A stretch of DNA of 64,000 nt. Source: Deinococcus betulae (GTDB lineage Bacteria > Deinococcota > Deinococci > Deinococcales > Deinococcaceae). The notes beneath the pieces are model-generated. The model saw only the letters and a program-made list of their open reading frames with translations, had not been told where the DNA came from and did not search any database. Below, piece after piece: positions 8,680 to 17,569 of this stretch. Position numbers and translations under genes: made by a program. Each line of letters starts with the position of its first letter. Positions within the stretch are counted from its first letter, which is position 1. The stretch is taken from the NCBI RefSeq assembly GCF_020166395.1, contig NZ_JAIQXU010000004.1, forward strand, positions 124,001 to 188,000, read 5' to 3'.

Positions 8680-9849
8680 ATGATCCGGACCACTCTTCCC
8701 CGTTTGCTTTCTGCGGCTCTGCTGCTCACCCTGGGCTTAGCTCAGGCCCAAAAGGTTGACACCATCAGCATTGGCGTCGCCGTGGCACAAACAAGCAACA
8801 CGGCGCTGCTGGGCCAGGAACAGGTGATCGGGGCCAAATTTGCCGAGAAGTACCTGAATGCGCGCGGCGGCATCAACGGCACGCCTTTCAAGCTGGTGTT
8901 TCAGGACACGGGTGGCGACGAGGCCGGCGCCATCAACGCCTTCCAGAACCTGATTACCAAAGACCGGGTCCTGGGCATCGTGGGGCCCACTCTGTCGCAG
9001 CAGGCGTTCGCCTCTGACCCCATCGCCGAGCGCGCCAAGGTGCCGGTGCTGGGCCCCAGCAACACCGCCAAGGGCATTCCGCAGATCGGCAATTTCGTGG
9101 CGCGGGTGTCGGCTCCGGTGGCGGTGGTCGCCCCCAACGCCGTGAAACAGGCCCTGAAGCTGGATCCCAAGATCAAAGACGTGGCCGTGCTGTACGCGCA
9201 GAACGACGCTTTTTCCACCAGCGAAACTGGTACCTTTCAGGAAACGGTCAAGGCCCAGGGGTTGACCCTCTCGACCGTGCAGAAGTTCCAGACGACTGAC
9301 ACAGACTTCACCACGCAGGTGACGGCCGTGCTGAACGCCAAGGTGGACCTCGTGATTATCTCGGGGCTGGCGGCCGACGGCGGCAACCTCGTCAAGCAGC
9401 TGCGCCAGCTGGGCTACAAGGGCCTGATTATCGGGGGCAACGGCCTGAACACATCCAACATGTTTCCGGTCTGCCAGAAGCTGTGTGACGGCGTGATTAT
9501 CGCCCAGGCCTACAGCCCCAATCAGGGCAGCGCGGCCAACCAGGTGTTCGTGAAGGAGTACACCGCGCAGTACAAGAAGGCGCCGCCGCAGTTTGCCGCC
9601 CAGGCGTATGCCGGCGTGCAGGTGATGGTCGAAGCCCTGAAGGCCATTGACCGCAAGAAGAAGCTGACCACCTGGGACGTGGACGACCTGCGCATAGAGC
9701 TGAACAAGCAGATTCTGCTGGGCAAATACAACACGCCGCTGGGCCTGATCTCCTTTGACAAGGAAGGCGAGGTCATTCAGAAAGAGTTCTACGTGGCGCA
9801 GATTCGCATGAAAGACGCCAAGAACGGCAGCTTTGTGTACCTGAAGTAA
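8680..9849 (+). CDS. ABC substrate-binding protein, LivJ/LivK type
   Basis: A 389-residue periplasmic-type binding protein of the leucine/isoleucine/valine family (type I fold). The signal peptide covers residues 1-23 (LLLTLGLAQAQ). The family entry motif follows (IGVAVAQTSNTALLGQEQ, GGINGTPFKLVFQDTGGDE), then the ligand-site region VGPTLSQQAFASDP and later QAYSPNQGSAANQVF. AAGGAG lies 7 bases upstream of the ATG. It heads a five-gene operon with two permeases and two ATPases. The substrate could be branched-chain amino acids, or related amides or urea, which use the same transporter class. Confidence 0.9.
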   Translation: MIRTTLPRLLSAALLLTLGLAQAQKVDTISIGVAVAQTSNTALLGQEQVIGAKFAEKYLNARGGINGTPFKLVFQDTGGDEAGAINAFQNLITKDRVLGIVGPTLSQQAFASDPIAERAKVPVLGPSNTAKGIPQIGNFVARVSAPVAVVAPNAVKQALKLDPKIKDVAVLYAQNDAFSTSETGTFQETVKAQGLTLSTVQKFQTTDTDFTTQVTAVLNAKVDLVIISGLAADGGNLVKQLRQLGYKGLIIGGNGLNTSNMFPVCQKLCDGVIIAQAYSPNQGSAANQVFVKEYTAQYKKAPPQFAAQAYAGVQVMVEALKAIDRKKKLTTWDVDDLRIELNKQILLGKYNTPLGLISFDKEGEVIQKEFYVAQIRMKDAKNGSFVYLK

Positions 9850-9924
9850 CGGCGCCCCAGTCGCCTTTTTCCCCGTGCCGCCAGCTTGCCCTCCAGGCTG
9901 GCGGCTCCCCTTTGAAGGAGCCAC

Positions 9925-10899
9925 ATGGAAGCCAGTCAACTGGTGCAGAACTTGCTGAACGGCCTGGCAATTGGCAGCGTGTATGCCATTTTCGCGCTGG
10001 GCTACACTCTGGTGTTTTCGATTCTGGGCATCATCAATTTCGCCCACGGCGCCGTGTTTACCCTCGGCGCATACTTCACCTACACGCTGGTCGTGGGTCA
10101 ATTTGAGAACAACGGGCTCCTGAAAGGCGTGAACCTGTTTCCAGACGGATCGCCGTTTTCGGGCCAGCCTCTGACCTTCGCCCTGGCCACCCTACTGGGC
10201 GCGGTGGGCGCAGGTCTGGTGGCGGTGCTGATTGAGCGGCTGGCCTTCCGGCCCATGCGCTCGCGCGGCGCCGACCCCCTGCTGGCCCTCGTCAGTTCGC
10301 TGGGCGTGGCCCTGGTGATCGTGAACCTGATTCAGCTGCTGGTGGGCGCCGAAATCTACAACTTCCCTTCGGACGCCTACGGCGAGACGCCGCCCGCCCT
10401 CTCGTTCACGCTGGGCGGCAACGTGGTGATTCTCCGGACGGTCCAGGTCATCATTTTTGCCGTCAGCTTGGTCATGCTAACGGTGCTGGGCTTTGTCATC
10501 GGCCGCACCAAGATTGGCAAGGCGCTGCGGGCGGTGGCAGAAAATCCGGGCACCGCCAGCCTGCTGGGCATCAGCGTGGACCGCTTTATCGTCATTACCT
10601 TTTTCCTGTCGGGCTTTGTGGGCGGCCTGGCCGGCACCCTGGTGGGCACGGCCTTTGGCGTGGCTGGACCGTATTTCGGCGTCAGTTACGGCCTCAAGGG
10701 GCTGGCGGTCATCGTGCTGGGCGGGCTGGGCAGTATTCCGGGCGCGGTGCTGGGCGGGCTGGTTATCGGGCTGGCCGAAGCTTTTGTGCCCGCCGACTAC
10801 TCGGCCTACAAGGACGCGGTGGCCTTTGCGCTGCTGTTCGCCATTCTGCTGGTGCGCCCGCAGGGGCTGCTGGGCCGCAGCGCCATTCAGAAGGTGTGA
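9925..10899 (+). CDS. livH: ABC permease, LivH type
   Basis: A 324-residue inner-membrane permease of the branched-chain amino-acid importer family. The sequence is almost wholly hydrophobic, with about eight membrane helices. The family start (QLVQNLLNGLAIGSVYAIFA, LGYTLVFSILGIINFAHG) and the cytoplasmic coupling-helix region (RTKIGKALRAVAENPGTASL) are both present. GAAGGAG lies just upstream of the ATG. It lies 75 bases after the binding-protein gene and one base before livM. It forms the transmembrane pore with LivM. The substrate specificity cannot be read from this subunit. Confidence 0.9.
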   Translation: MEASQLVQNLLNGLAIGSVYAIFALGYTLVFSILGIINFAHGAVFTLGAYFTYTLVVGQFENNGLLKGVNLFPDGSPFSGQPLTFALATLLGAVGAGLVAVLIERLAFRPMRSRGADPLLALVSSLGVALVIVNLIQLLVGAEIYNFPSDAYGETPPALSFTLGGNVVILRTVQVIIFAVSLVMLTVLGFVIGRTKIGKALRAVAENPGTASLLGISVDRFIVITFFLSGFVGGLAGTLVGTAFGVAGPYFGVSYGLKGLAVIVLGGLGSIPGAVLGGLVIGLAEAFVPADYSAYKDAVAFALLFAILLVRPQGLLGRSAIQKV

Positions 10900-10900
10900 C

Positions 10901-11827
10901 GTGAACGATTTTCTCCAAACCTACGGTTTTCTGATCGCCACCATGCTGCAAGCGGGTCTGCTGGGCCTCAGTCTGTACTTCCCGCTGCAGGCGGGTCAAC
11001 TGAGCCTGGCCAGCCCCGGCTTCTACGCTCTGGGCGGGTACGTGGCCGCCATCCTGCTCACCAACCCTTCGTTTGCAGGCCTGCGGGACACGCTGGGGCA
11101 GGGCATCTTTCCGCTGACCTGGCTGGCGGGGGCCGTGCTGGGCGGCTTGCTGGGCGTGGTGGTGGGTGTGCCGGCGCTGCGGCTGCGCGGCATTTACCTG
11201 GCGCTGGCCACCATCGCCTTCGTGGAAATCCTGCGGGTGGTGGCGCTGAACCTGACGGTGACGGGCGGCGCCGTGGGTATCTTCGGCATTCCGCAAACCT
11301 TCGGGTTTCAGGACCGCTGGCAGTACATCTTTCTGTTCGGGCCCCTACTGGCGCTGACCCTGCTGTTTACGCGGCAGCTGGAACGCTCGCGGGTCGGCCG
11401 GGCCCTGCGCGCCCTCCGCGAGGACGAACTGGCTGCCGACGCCATGGGTGTGCCGCCCACCCAGTACAAGGTGCTGGCTTTCGTGATTGGCGCGGCCCTG
11501 GCGGGACTGGTGGGGGCCATGAGCGCGCCCTTCCTGAACACCTGGAATGCCAAGCAGGGGACGTTCGACTCGTCCATCACCATCCTGGCCGCGGTGCTGA
11601 TTGGCGGCAGCCGCAACATCTGGGGCCCCGTGGTGGGCGGCGCGCTGCTGGCCGCCGTGCCCGAGGTGCTGCGGTTCCTGGCCGACTGGCGCCTGGTGAT
11701 CAACGGCCTGGTGCTGGTGGTGGCCAGCCTGTATCTGCCGCAGGGCATTGTCGGGGCCCTGGCCCGCCTGACCCGGCCCCGCCCCCCGCAGCGTCCCCTG
11801 GCGCCGGCCTACGAGAAACAGCCATGA
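10901..11827 (+). CDS. livM: ABC permease, LivM type
   Basis: A 308-residue second permease of the importer. Start is GTG at 10901, one base after the livH stop; the longer frame to 10493 is an internal shadow of livH. It has about eight to ten membrane helices, the family motif GYVAAILL near the N-terminus, [18 protein letters not shown] in the middle, and the coupling region [20 protein letters not shown]. The stop overlaps the ATG of livG (ATGA at 11824-11827), consistent with coupled translation. It partners LivH in the membrane and is powered by LivG and LivF. Confidence 0.9.
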   Translation: MNDFLQTYGFLIATMLQAGLLGLSLYFPLQAGQLSLASPGFYALGGYVAAILLTNPSFAGLRDTLGQGIFPLTWLAGAVLGGLLGVVVGVPALRLRGIYLALATIAFVEILRVVALNLTVTGGAVGIFGIPQTFGFQDRWQYIFLFGPLLALTLLFTRQLERSRVGRALRALREDELAADAMGVPPTQYKVLAFVIGAALAGLVGAMSAPFLNTWNAKQGTFDSSITILAAVLIGGSRNIWGPVVGGALLAAVPEVLRFLADWRLVINGLVLVVASLYLPQGIVGALARLTRPRPPQRPLAPAYEKQP

Positions 11828-12597
11828 CAGCCTCCTCCACTCCTCTCCTCCAAGCCCGCGAGATGACCCGGCGCTTCGGCGGTCTGGTCGCCGTGGACCA
11901 CGTTTCTTTCGATGTCCATGAGGGTGAGATCTTCGGTCTGATCGGGCCCAACGGCGCGGGCAAGACCACCCTGTTTAACCTGATGACCGGCCTGACGCCT
12001 CCTTCCAGCGGCACCCTGAGCTACCAGGGCCAGCCGATTACGGGCCTGCCGCCGCACCGCGTGGCGCAGACTGGCCTGAGCCGCACCTTTCAGAACATCC
12101 GTCTGTTCCGGGGCCTGTCCGCGCTGGAGAATGTCAAGATTGCCCAGCACACCCGCACCCACGCGGGGCTGTGGCGCGGCGTTTTTGGCGGGGCGCGGGC
12201 CGAGGAAGTGGCCGTCGAGCGCCGCGCCTGGGACCTGCTGGACCTGGTCGGCCTGAGCGACCGCGCGGGCGAACTGGCGGGCAATTTCAGCTACGGCGAC
12301 CAGCGCCGCCTGGAAATTGCCCGCGCTCTGGCCACCGAGCCGCGCGTGCTGCTGCTGGACGAACCGGCCGCTGGCATGAACACCGCCGAGAAGGGCCAGC
12401 TGACGGCCTTTATCCGCCAGGTGCGCGATCAGTTTAACCTAACGGTGCTGGTCATTGAACACCATGTGCCGCTGGTCATGAACCTCTGTGACCGGGTGGC
12501 GGTGCTGAATTTCGGCAAGCTGATCGCTGTGGGCGACCCCGCCACCGTGCAGCGCGACCCGAAAGTGATTGAAGCGTATCTGGGAGGCGAAGAATGA
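11824..12597 (+). CDS. livG: ABC ATPase, LivG type
   Basis: A 257-residue cytoplasmic ATPase of the branched-chain amino-acid importer. It has a Walker A ([10 protein letters not shown], about 43-52), a signature loop [16 protein letters not shown], a Walker [12 protein letters not shown] and a switch His in VLVIEHH. The C-terminal tail after [10 protein letters not shown] is typical of LivG. It overlaps livM by four bases and livF by four bases, so the five genes are one operon. It drives transport together with LivF as a heterodimer. Confidence 0.92.
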   Translation: MTASSTPLLQAREMTRRFGGLVAVDHVSFDVHEGEIFGLIGPNGAGKTTLFNLMTGLTPPSSGTLSYQGQPITGLPPHRVAQTGLSRTFQNIRLFRGLSALENVKIAQHTRTHAGLWRGVFGGARAEEVAVERRAWDLLDLVGLSDRAGELAGNFSYGDQRRLEIARALATEPRVLLLDEPAAGMNTAEKGQLTAFIRQVRDQFNLTVLVIEHHVPLVMNLCDRVAVLNFGKLIAVGDPATVQRDPKVIEAYLGGEE

Positions 12598-13298
12598 CGC
12601 TGCTGGAAATCGAGAATCTGAGCGTCAACTACGGCGCCATTCAGGCCGTGCGGGGCCTGTCGCTAACTGTGCAGGAGGGCGAGGTGGTCACGCTGATTGG
12701 CGCCAACGGAGCTGGGAAGACGACCACCCTGCGCGCCGTGTCGCGGCTGCTGCGCCCGGTGGCCGGCCAGATTCGCTTTGCAGGCCGCGATATCACCCGC
12801 GCGCCTGCCGATCAAGCTGTGCGCCTGGGCATTGCGCAGAGCCCGGAAGGCCGACAGGTGCTGGCCCGCCAGAGCGTGCAGGACAATCTGGAACTGGGCG
12901 CCTACACCCGGAAGGGCAACTTCCGGGCGGACCTTTACGAAATGTACGAGCGCTTTCCCCGTCTGGGCGAGCGGCGCACGCAGCTGGCGGGCACCTTGTC
13001 CGGCGGCGAGCAGCAGATGCTGGCCATCGCCCGCGCCCTGATGAGCCGGCCCAAACTGCTGCTGCTGGACGAACCCAGCCTGGGCCTGGCCCCCATCATC
13101 GTGCGCGAGATTTTTAGCATCATCCGCGAACTGAACGAACAGGGCGTCACGATTTTGCTGGTGGAGCAGAATGCCCGCCTGGCCATGAATGCCAGCCACC
13201 GCACCTACGTACTGGAGGCCGGGCAACTGACCTTCAGCGGCGTCAGTGCCGACCTGGTCAACGACGAACGGGTGCTGCACGCTTACCTGGGCGGCTAG
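12594..13298 (+). CDS. livF: ABC ATPase, LivF type
   Basis: A 234-residue ATPase, the last gene of the importer operon. Walker A is GANGAGKTTTL, the signature LSGGEQQMLAIARAL, Walker B LLLDEPSLGLAP, and the switch region ILLVEQNARLAM. The sequence SPEGRQVLARQSVQDNLELGA is characteristic of LivF. It starts inside the last codons of livG (ATGA). Together with LivG it hydrolyses ATP to drive the LivHM pore. Confidence 0.92.
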   Translation: MTLLEIENLSVNYGAIQAVRGLSLTVQEGEVVTLIGANGAGKTTTLRAVSRLLRPVAGQIRFAGRDITRAPADQAVRLGIAQSPEGRQVLARQSVQDNLELGAYTRKGNFRADLYEMYERFPRLGERRTQLAGTLSGGEQQMLAIARALMSRPKLLLLDEPSLGLAPIIVREIFSIIRELNEQGVTILLVEQNARLAMNASHRTYVLEAGQLTFSGVSADLVNDERVLHAYLGG

Positions 13299-13316
13299 GG
13301 GCCTTTCTTTAAGCCC

Positions 13317-13350
13317 GGCGTGTTCTCGTTCAGTTGGCGGGGACACGCCG
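13317..13350 (+). terminator. Possible terminator after the importer operon
   Basis: An 8-bp perfect inverted repeat (CGGCGTGT / ACACGCCG) with a 18-base loop lies 18 bases after the livF stop. A pyrimidine-rich stretch (CGCCTCCTTTCTT) follows instead of a clean T run, so it is only a weak intrinsic terminator. The remaining intergenic DNA to 13573 shows nothing else I can support apart from possible -10 boxes (TAAACT at 13545-13550, TACAGT at 13558-13563). Confidence 0.4.
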
Positions 13351-13573
13351 CGCCTCCTTTCTTGAGCTGGTCGGTGCGGCTGCTTTTCGCACCCTGGGTC
13401 TTCTTCAGGTCATCAGCAGGCGCCACAAGGGTCAGCCACAATTCAAGCGGCCCTAAACCCTCAGCCTGTCTCGACACCAGGCAGGGCATCTCTCCTGTAG
13501 TTCGACCCCTCTTCAACTTTGCCTCACCGCGGCAGGCACATCCTAAACTTCACCCGCTACAGTGAACTTCACT

Positions 13574-14761
13574 ATGAAGCCACTGGCGACCCGCCTGGCC
13601 AACTTTGGCCCTTCTGTGTTCAGTGAACTGACCCGGCTCGCGGCGGTCCATCAGGCCGTGAATCTTGGGCAGGGCTTTCCTGACTTTGCCCCCGAGCCTT
13701 TCATGCTTGACGCTTTACGGAGTGCAGCAGCTGGCCCACAGCAGTATGTGCCGCCTGCCGGTCTCCTTGAGCTGCGGCAGGCGCTGTCCACCTTCCTGAC
13801 ACCCAGCTGTGGCTTTGCCCCTGACCCCGAGACAGAAATAACGGTAACCGTGGGCGCCACAGAGGCGATGCACGCTGCTATCCAGGCCCTGGTCAACCCA
13901 GGCGACGAAGTGGTCATTCTGGAACCGAGCTACGACATGTACGCGCCACAGGTCGAATTTGCGCAGGGGGTCGTGCGCCGCGTGGCCCTGGTGCCTGATG
14001 AAGCTGGCCACTGGTGCCTGAATCTGGAGGCCGTGCGGGCCCTCGTGACGCCAAAGACCAAAGCGCTGATTCTGAACACCCCCCATAATCCAACCGGCAA
14101 GGTGTTCTCGTACGCCGAACTGGCCGGCCTGGCCGAGCTGGCGCTGGAATTTGACCTGTATGTGCTGGCTGATGAGGTCTACAGTCACCTCGTTTACGAA
14201 GGCGAGCATGTCTCGGTCGCGTCGTTGCCGGGCATGCGCGAACGGACCGTCACCATCGGCTCGGCGGGCAAGCTCTTTTCCGTGACGGGCTGGCGGGTGG
14301 GCTGGGCCGTGGCCTCTCCTGAGGTGAGTAAGGCCCTCCGGGCGGGTCACACTTTCGTGACGTTTGCGGCGCCCACGCCTCTTCAGGTCGCCCTGACTGT
14401 GGCCTTGACCTACACGCAGACCCTGTCAGTGACGGCACAGACCTTCCGGCAGCGGCGTGACCAATTGGCGGCGGCACTCACGGCTGCCGGTTTACCGCCT
14501 TATCCCGCGCAGGGCGGCTACTTTTTGACCGCAGATGTCTCTGCTCTGGGCCAGGATGAGGCTGAAGTGGCCCGGTTCCTCCTCACCGAAGGTGGAGTGG
14601 CTGCGCTGCCAATGGGCGTGTTTTACAGCGAGGCGACCCGGCCGCTGGTCCCAAGGCTACGCTTCGCCTTCTGCAAGTCCGGTGAGGTGCTGGACGAGGC
14701 GGCCCGCCGACTGGCCCGAGTGCCAGTACCTTCAGCGACTGTTCAGGTACAGCACAGCTGA
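13574..14761 (+). CDS. Class I PLP aminotransferase (methionine/kynurenine type)
   Basis: A 395-residue cytoplasmic fold-type I aminotransferase. The start region NLGQGFPDFAPEP and the PLP-lysine segment SAGKLFSVTGWRVGW are the hallmarks of the YbdL/kynurenine aminotransferase subgroup, whose members use methionine, glutamine or kynurenine. Also present are the cofactor-binding NTPHNPTGKVFS, the DEVYSHLVYEG segment, and an Arg near the C-terminus (RLRFAFCKS) that binds the substrate carboxylate. I prefer ATG 13574 because it gives the usual N-terminus; GTG 13562 is possible in the same frame. It stands just upstream of sulfur-related genes, so a role in methionine salvage is plausible but not shown. 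Confidence 0.85.
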   Translation: MKPLATRLANFGPSVFSELTRLAAVHQAVNLGQGFPDFAPEPFMLDALRSAAAGPQQYVPPAGLLELRQALSTFLTPSCGFAPDPETEITVTVGATEAMHAAIQALVNPGDEVVILEPSYDMYAPQVEFAQGVVRRVALVPDEAGHWCLNLEAVRALVTPKTKALILNTPHNPTGKVFSYAELAGLAELALEFDLYVLADEVYSHLVYEGEHVSVASLPGMRERTVTIGSAGKLFSVTGWRVGWAVASPEVSKALRAGHTFVTFAAPTPLQVALTVALTYTQTLSVTAQTFRQRRDQLAAALTAAGLPPYPAQGGYFLTADVSALGQDEAEVARFLLTEGGVAALPMGVFYSEATRPLVPRLRFAFCKSGEVLDEAARRLARVPVPSATVQVQHS

Positions 14762-14820
14762 ACCCTGACAGAGTTCCCTCAAGTGGATCGGAGCAGTTCG
14801 GGATGTATTCCAGTCAATAA

Positions 14821-14861
14821 TTGACAAAAATTGTAATCTTCTCGTAGGGTTTGGAAGCATG
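14821..14861 (+). promoter_or_regulatory. Leaderless promoter of the hemD-like gene
   Basis: TTGACA at 14821-14826, 18 bases, TAGGGT at 14845-14850, then 8 bases to an ATG at 14859. This is a strong leaderless promoter whose ATG is out of frame with the long hemD-like frame (see that entry). The -35 box overlaps a dyad, GTCAAT-A-ATTGAC (14813-14825), and a degenerate copy of the sulfur palindrome (TTGAC-N7-GTAAT, 14821-14837, 8 of 10 positions). It may therefore belong weakly to the same regulon. Confidence 0.55.
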
Positions 14862-14941
14862 ATTACCTGCCCCAGAGGTTTCCCATAGCCGCTCTCGCTG
14901 GTCTCCATGTCCTGAGCCTGGAATCCCGCCGCAGCGAGGAC

Positions 14942-15709
14942 ATGCAGGCCCTCATCCGCACCTACGGGGGAATCCCTCAGGTTGCGCCTAGCATGCGCGA
15001 ACGGCCGCTTGATTTGAGCAGTGCCCTGGCCCTGTTTCAGCGGCACCTGCTGACCGGAGATATACACGCTGTCGTTTGTCAGGCTGGCGTAGGCACCCGG
15101 ACGTTCCTTCAGGCGCTGGTCCCTACTAAACTTGAGGCCCTTCAGAACGTGCCTTTTCTTGCGCTCGGCCCCATATCAGCGCGTGTGCTGAGCGATTTCG
15201 GGCTCGGCCGCGTTCAGAAGACCCGGCCTCACCTGTGGCCCCAGGTGGCCGAACACCTGTTGGCCACCCTCTCGCGGGGCCAGCACGCGGTCATCCTTGA
15301 ATACGGCGAGGCCATGCCGGCCGCCCTGGTCCGTGAACTGGGTGCCGCCGGCATTCGGGTCACCAGCTTGCCCGTCTACCACTGCGCTTTTCCGATCAAT
15401 CCTGTTCCCCTCGCTCAAGCGGTCCGCGACGTTGTGCTGGGTGGGCCTGATGTCCTGCTGCTTTCGAGAGGCACGCAGTTGCTCCATTTCCTGAAATATG
15501 CGGAGAGGCTTGGGCTTCAGGCAGAGGCCCGCGCCGGCCTGAACCGTCTGGTCACGGTCAGTATTGGCCCGGCGTGCAGTGAGGCGGCCGCCGACCTGGG
15601 CCTCCGGATTGACCTGGAAGCCGACCCGCACACCATGACCACGCTGGTACGGCTGGCGGCGGAGAAGGCCCACAGCGTCATGGCCCAGCGCCTGAGCCGC
15701 ACCGGATAG
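14942..15709 (+). CDS. Uroporphyrinogen-III synthase-like protein, 5' end frameshifted
   Basis: HemD-type protein, 255 residues from ATG 14942. HemD closes hydroxymethylbilane to uroporphyrinogen III, the precursor of heme and siroheme. Homology begins upstream of this ATG: the same frame reads LAGLHVLSLESRRSED before it, the normal first strand and helix of HemD. No ATG, GTG or TTG opens that frame, whereas the promoter-linked ATG at 14859 is in another frame and stops at 14886-14888. One extra C in the CCCC tract at 14870-14873 would join them and give about 283 residues. So either the gene carries a natural 1-base deletion or the sequence has an error. In this sulfur context it may serve siroheme synthesis for sulfite reductase (inference). 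Confidence 0.7.
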   Translation: MQALIRTYGGIPQVAPSMRERPLDLSSALALFQRHLLTGDIHAVVCQAGVGTRTFLQALVPTKLEALQNVPFLALGPISARVLSDFGLGRVQKTRPHLWPQVAEHLLATLSRGQHAVILEYGEAMPAALVRELGAAGIRVTSLPVYHCAFPINPVPLAQAVRDVVLGGPDVLLLSRGTQLLHFLKYAERLGLQAEARAGLNRLVTVSIGPACSEAAADLGLRIDLEADPHTMTTLVRLAAEKAHSVMAQRLSRTG

Positions 15710-16004
15710 CCCAGGCGGCCACTCGGGGACGCCCCCTCAGTGAAGTCGGAGCGACTTCTGTGACAGAGACGGCGCTCCGGTGGCAGCCTTGCGCCTCAGT
15801 CGGGGCCTGGACGTATTTTTCAGGTGGTTCGTTTATTCAAGGGCCGAACGGCTGCTTGGAAGAACAGGCTGCGCGTGTCACAGAGTTGCTCTAGCGCAGC
15901 GGAGAGGCCCTTGGTGCGCTGAACCAGCGGTCCTGATGGCCCAGACGGCGTCAACCTCTCAGACTCGCTGCCAAATTCAGGCACCCGCCGAAGGGCCAGT
16001 TCGG

Positions 16005-16028
16005 CTTGACCAACCCTCGACGGTCAAG
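16005..16028. promoter_or_regulatory. Inverted repeat upstream of the monooxygenase gene
   Basis: CTTGACC and GGTCAAG form a perfect 7-bp dyad separated by 10 bases. The inner TTGAC/GTCAA halves are the same as in the sulfur palindrome 20 bases downstream, but the spacing is 12 instead of 7. It could be a secondary binding site. Confidence 0.4.
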
Positions 16029-16040
16029 ACGAAGAACGGC

Positions 16041-16071
16041 ATTCTAATTGACAGCATTGGTCAACTAGAAT
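16041..16071. promoter_or_regulatory. Sulfur-type operator TTGAC-N7-GTCAA (site 1)
   Basis: TTGAC at 16048-16052 and GTCAA at 16060-16064 form a perfect dyad with 7-base spacer. The symmetry extends outward to ATTCTA (16041-16046) and TAGAAT (16066-16071), giving a near-perfect 31-bp palindrome. It lies about 100 bases before the DszC/SfnB-like monooxygenase gene. The same TTGAC-N7-GTCAA pattern precedes the methanethiol oxidase and Rrf2 genes. The binding protein is probably the Rrf2 regulator at 23566 (inference). Confidence 0.6.
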
Positions 16072-16162
16072 GTGGTCGCTTGCCAGGCCACCAACCCTCC
16101 TCCGCTCTCCCTCCACCTGCTGATCCTTTCCAGGCTCGGCGTGTCTTTTTTCAGGATGTCTC

Positions 16163-17359
16163 ATGACCAGTACGGACCATCAACCCTCCATCTTTTCGGG
16201 ACACACGCCGCTTGAACGGGCTCGCCAGGTCGTTGGTGCGCTGGCAGCCACGGCAGTCCAGCGCGACCGCAGTGCTGGTTTGCCTGACCTAGAAGTGCGT
16301 TTGCTGCGCGCGGCGGGCCTGCTTGACCTGGTGGTGCCCCGGCACTACGGCGGTCAGGGCGGCACCTGGCCAGAGGCGCTGGAAGTCGTGCGGGCACTGT
16401 CTCATGACAGCGGCTCTCTGGGCCAGTTGTATGGCAATCACCTGGGCCTGCTGATTGCGCCTCACCTGTCGGGAAGCGCGGCGCAGCAGGCCTTTTATTA
16501 CCGGGGCACCGCCGAGCACCAGTGGTTCTGGGCCAATGCGCTGAACACCCGCGACCCCAGGCTGCGGCTCACGCAGACCGGTGCAGGCGAATTCCGCCTG
16601 AATGGCGTTAAGGGTTTCGGCACAGGCGTGGCGGTGGGCGACCAGCGACTCTTCAGTGCTGTGCCCGCAGACGGCGGGGACCCAGTCACCTTTGTCCTGC
16701 CGCAGGACCGCGAGGGGATACACGCTCAGGAGGACTGGGACTCGTTTGGTCAGCGCCGGACAGCCAGCGGCACGGTTAACTTTGATGGGGTTCAGCTCGG
16801 GCCAGAGGAAATCCTCAGTGGCTCGTCGTCCGAGCAGGCGTTTTCGACATTTTCTGGCGTTATCTCGCAGGCCACGAAGACGTTTATCTACCTGGGCATT
16901 GCCGAAAGTGCCCTGGTTTCAGCTCGCGACTACCTGTGCACCCAGGCCCGGCCCTGGTTGACCTCTGGCGTCACGCAGGCCAGTCACGACCCTTACGTGC
17001 TGCGGCAGTACGCCGAACTCTGGGTGGCGCTGCAGGGGGCGCTGGCGCTGGCCCGTCACGCGGCGACCACAGTTCAGGCCGCCTGGCGCCAGGAGTGGGC
17101 TCTGACCGCCGCCGAACGCGGCGCCGCAGCGGTTGACGTCTTTGCCGCCAAGGTCAGCGCGACCCAGGCGGGCCTGCAGATCACCAGCCGCCTCTTTGAA
17201 CTCCTGGGGCCGCGCGCCACGACGACAGAACTGGGCTTCGACCGTTTCTGGCGGGACCTGCGGACCTTTACCCTTCACGACCCTGTGGACTACAAGTTGA
17301 AAGAAATTGGCGACCAATTGCTGAATGACACCTGGCCGGCAGTGACTCAGTACTCCTAA
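16163..17359 (+). CDS. DszC/SfnB-like flavin-dependent monooxygenase
   Basis: A 398-residue cytoplasmic protein with the acyl-CoA dehydrogenase fold, most like the class C FMNH2-dependent oxygenases of organosulfur use (DszC, SfnB). The segments fit that branch: VVPRHYGGQGGTWPEAL near 55, LYGNHLGLLIAP in the place of the acyl-CoA dehydrogenase substrate site, EFRLNGVKGFGTGV near 150, and DWDSFGQRRTASGTVNFDGV near 190. The acyl-CoA dehydrogenase catalytic Glu is not seen. AGGA precedes the ATG by 8 bases, and the sulfur-type palindrome lies upstream. The likely role is oxidising a sulfone, sulfonate or thioether so that sulfur can be assimilated; the substrate is unknown. It would need an NADH:FMN reductase, not found nearby. 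Confidence 0.8.
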   Translation: MTSTDHQPSIFSGHTPLERARQVVGALAATAVQRDRSAGLPDLEVRLLRAAGLLDLVVPRHYGGQGGTWPEALEVVRALSHDSGSLGQLYGNHLGLLIAPHLSGSAAQQAFYYRGTAEHQWFWANALNTRDPRLRLTQTGAGEFRLNGVKGFGTGVAVGDQRLFSAVPADGGDPVTFVLPQDREGIHAQEDWDSFGQRRTASGTVNFDGVQLGPEEILSGSSSEQAFSTFSGVISQATKTFIYLGIAESALVSARDYLCTQARPWLTSGVTQASHDPYVLRQYAELWVALQGALALARHAATTVQAAWRQEWALTAAERGAAAVDVFAAKVSATQAGLQITSRLFELLGPRATTTELGFDRFWRDLRTFTLHDPVDYKLKEIGDQLLNDTWPAVTQYS

Positions 17360-17366
17360 AGAGGTT

Positions 17367-17406
17367 GGCCACACGACACTCGGAAGAGGATGTGTGGCCT
17401 TCTTTT
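17367..17406 (+). terminator. Intrinsic terminator
   Basis: GGCCACAC at 17367-17374 pairs perfectly with GTGTGGCC at 17392-17399 and is followed by TTCTTTT. It lies 8 bases after the monooxygenase stop. Confidence 0.65.
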
Positions 17407-17569
17407 GGGCTGTTGGATGCAAGTGAAAGAGGAGCACATTCAGGGGAATGCGGCGACTGGACGGCCTTTCAAACTCAGCAGCCTCTGGCAGGGGATCTGG
17501 GCCAGCCCTTGACGACCTGCACATGGCGTGGTTGGCGTTGGTGTGACTTCATAACAGAAGACATCAGGC

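Larger units (their letters stand above)
15710..16162. other. Intergenic region with hairpin and operators
   Basis: About 450 bases. It holds a 7-bp hairpin with 3-base loop (GAAGTCG/CGACTTC, 15742-15758) 33 bases after the hemD-like stop, without a T tract, and the inverted repeats listed separately at 16005-16071. No gene is supported, although a 128-codon open frame runs through it. Confidence 0.5.

Noticed and set aside
8737..10101. 454-codon minus-strand frame opposite the binding-protein gene
   Set aside because: His/Gln/Val-rich shadow of the livJ-like gene with no homology of its own.
10493..10900. N-terminal extension of livM
   Set aside because: It lies entirely inside livH in another frame; GTG 10901 directly after livH gives the family N-terminus.
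15780..16166. 128-codon frame before the monooxygenase gene
   Set aside because: Runs through the inverted repeats and ends inside the next gene; no homology.
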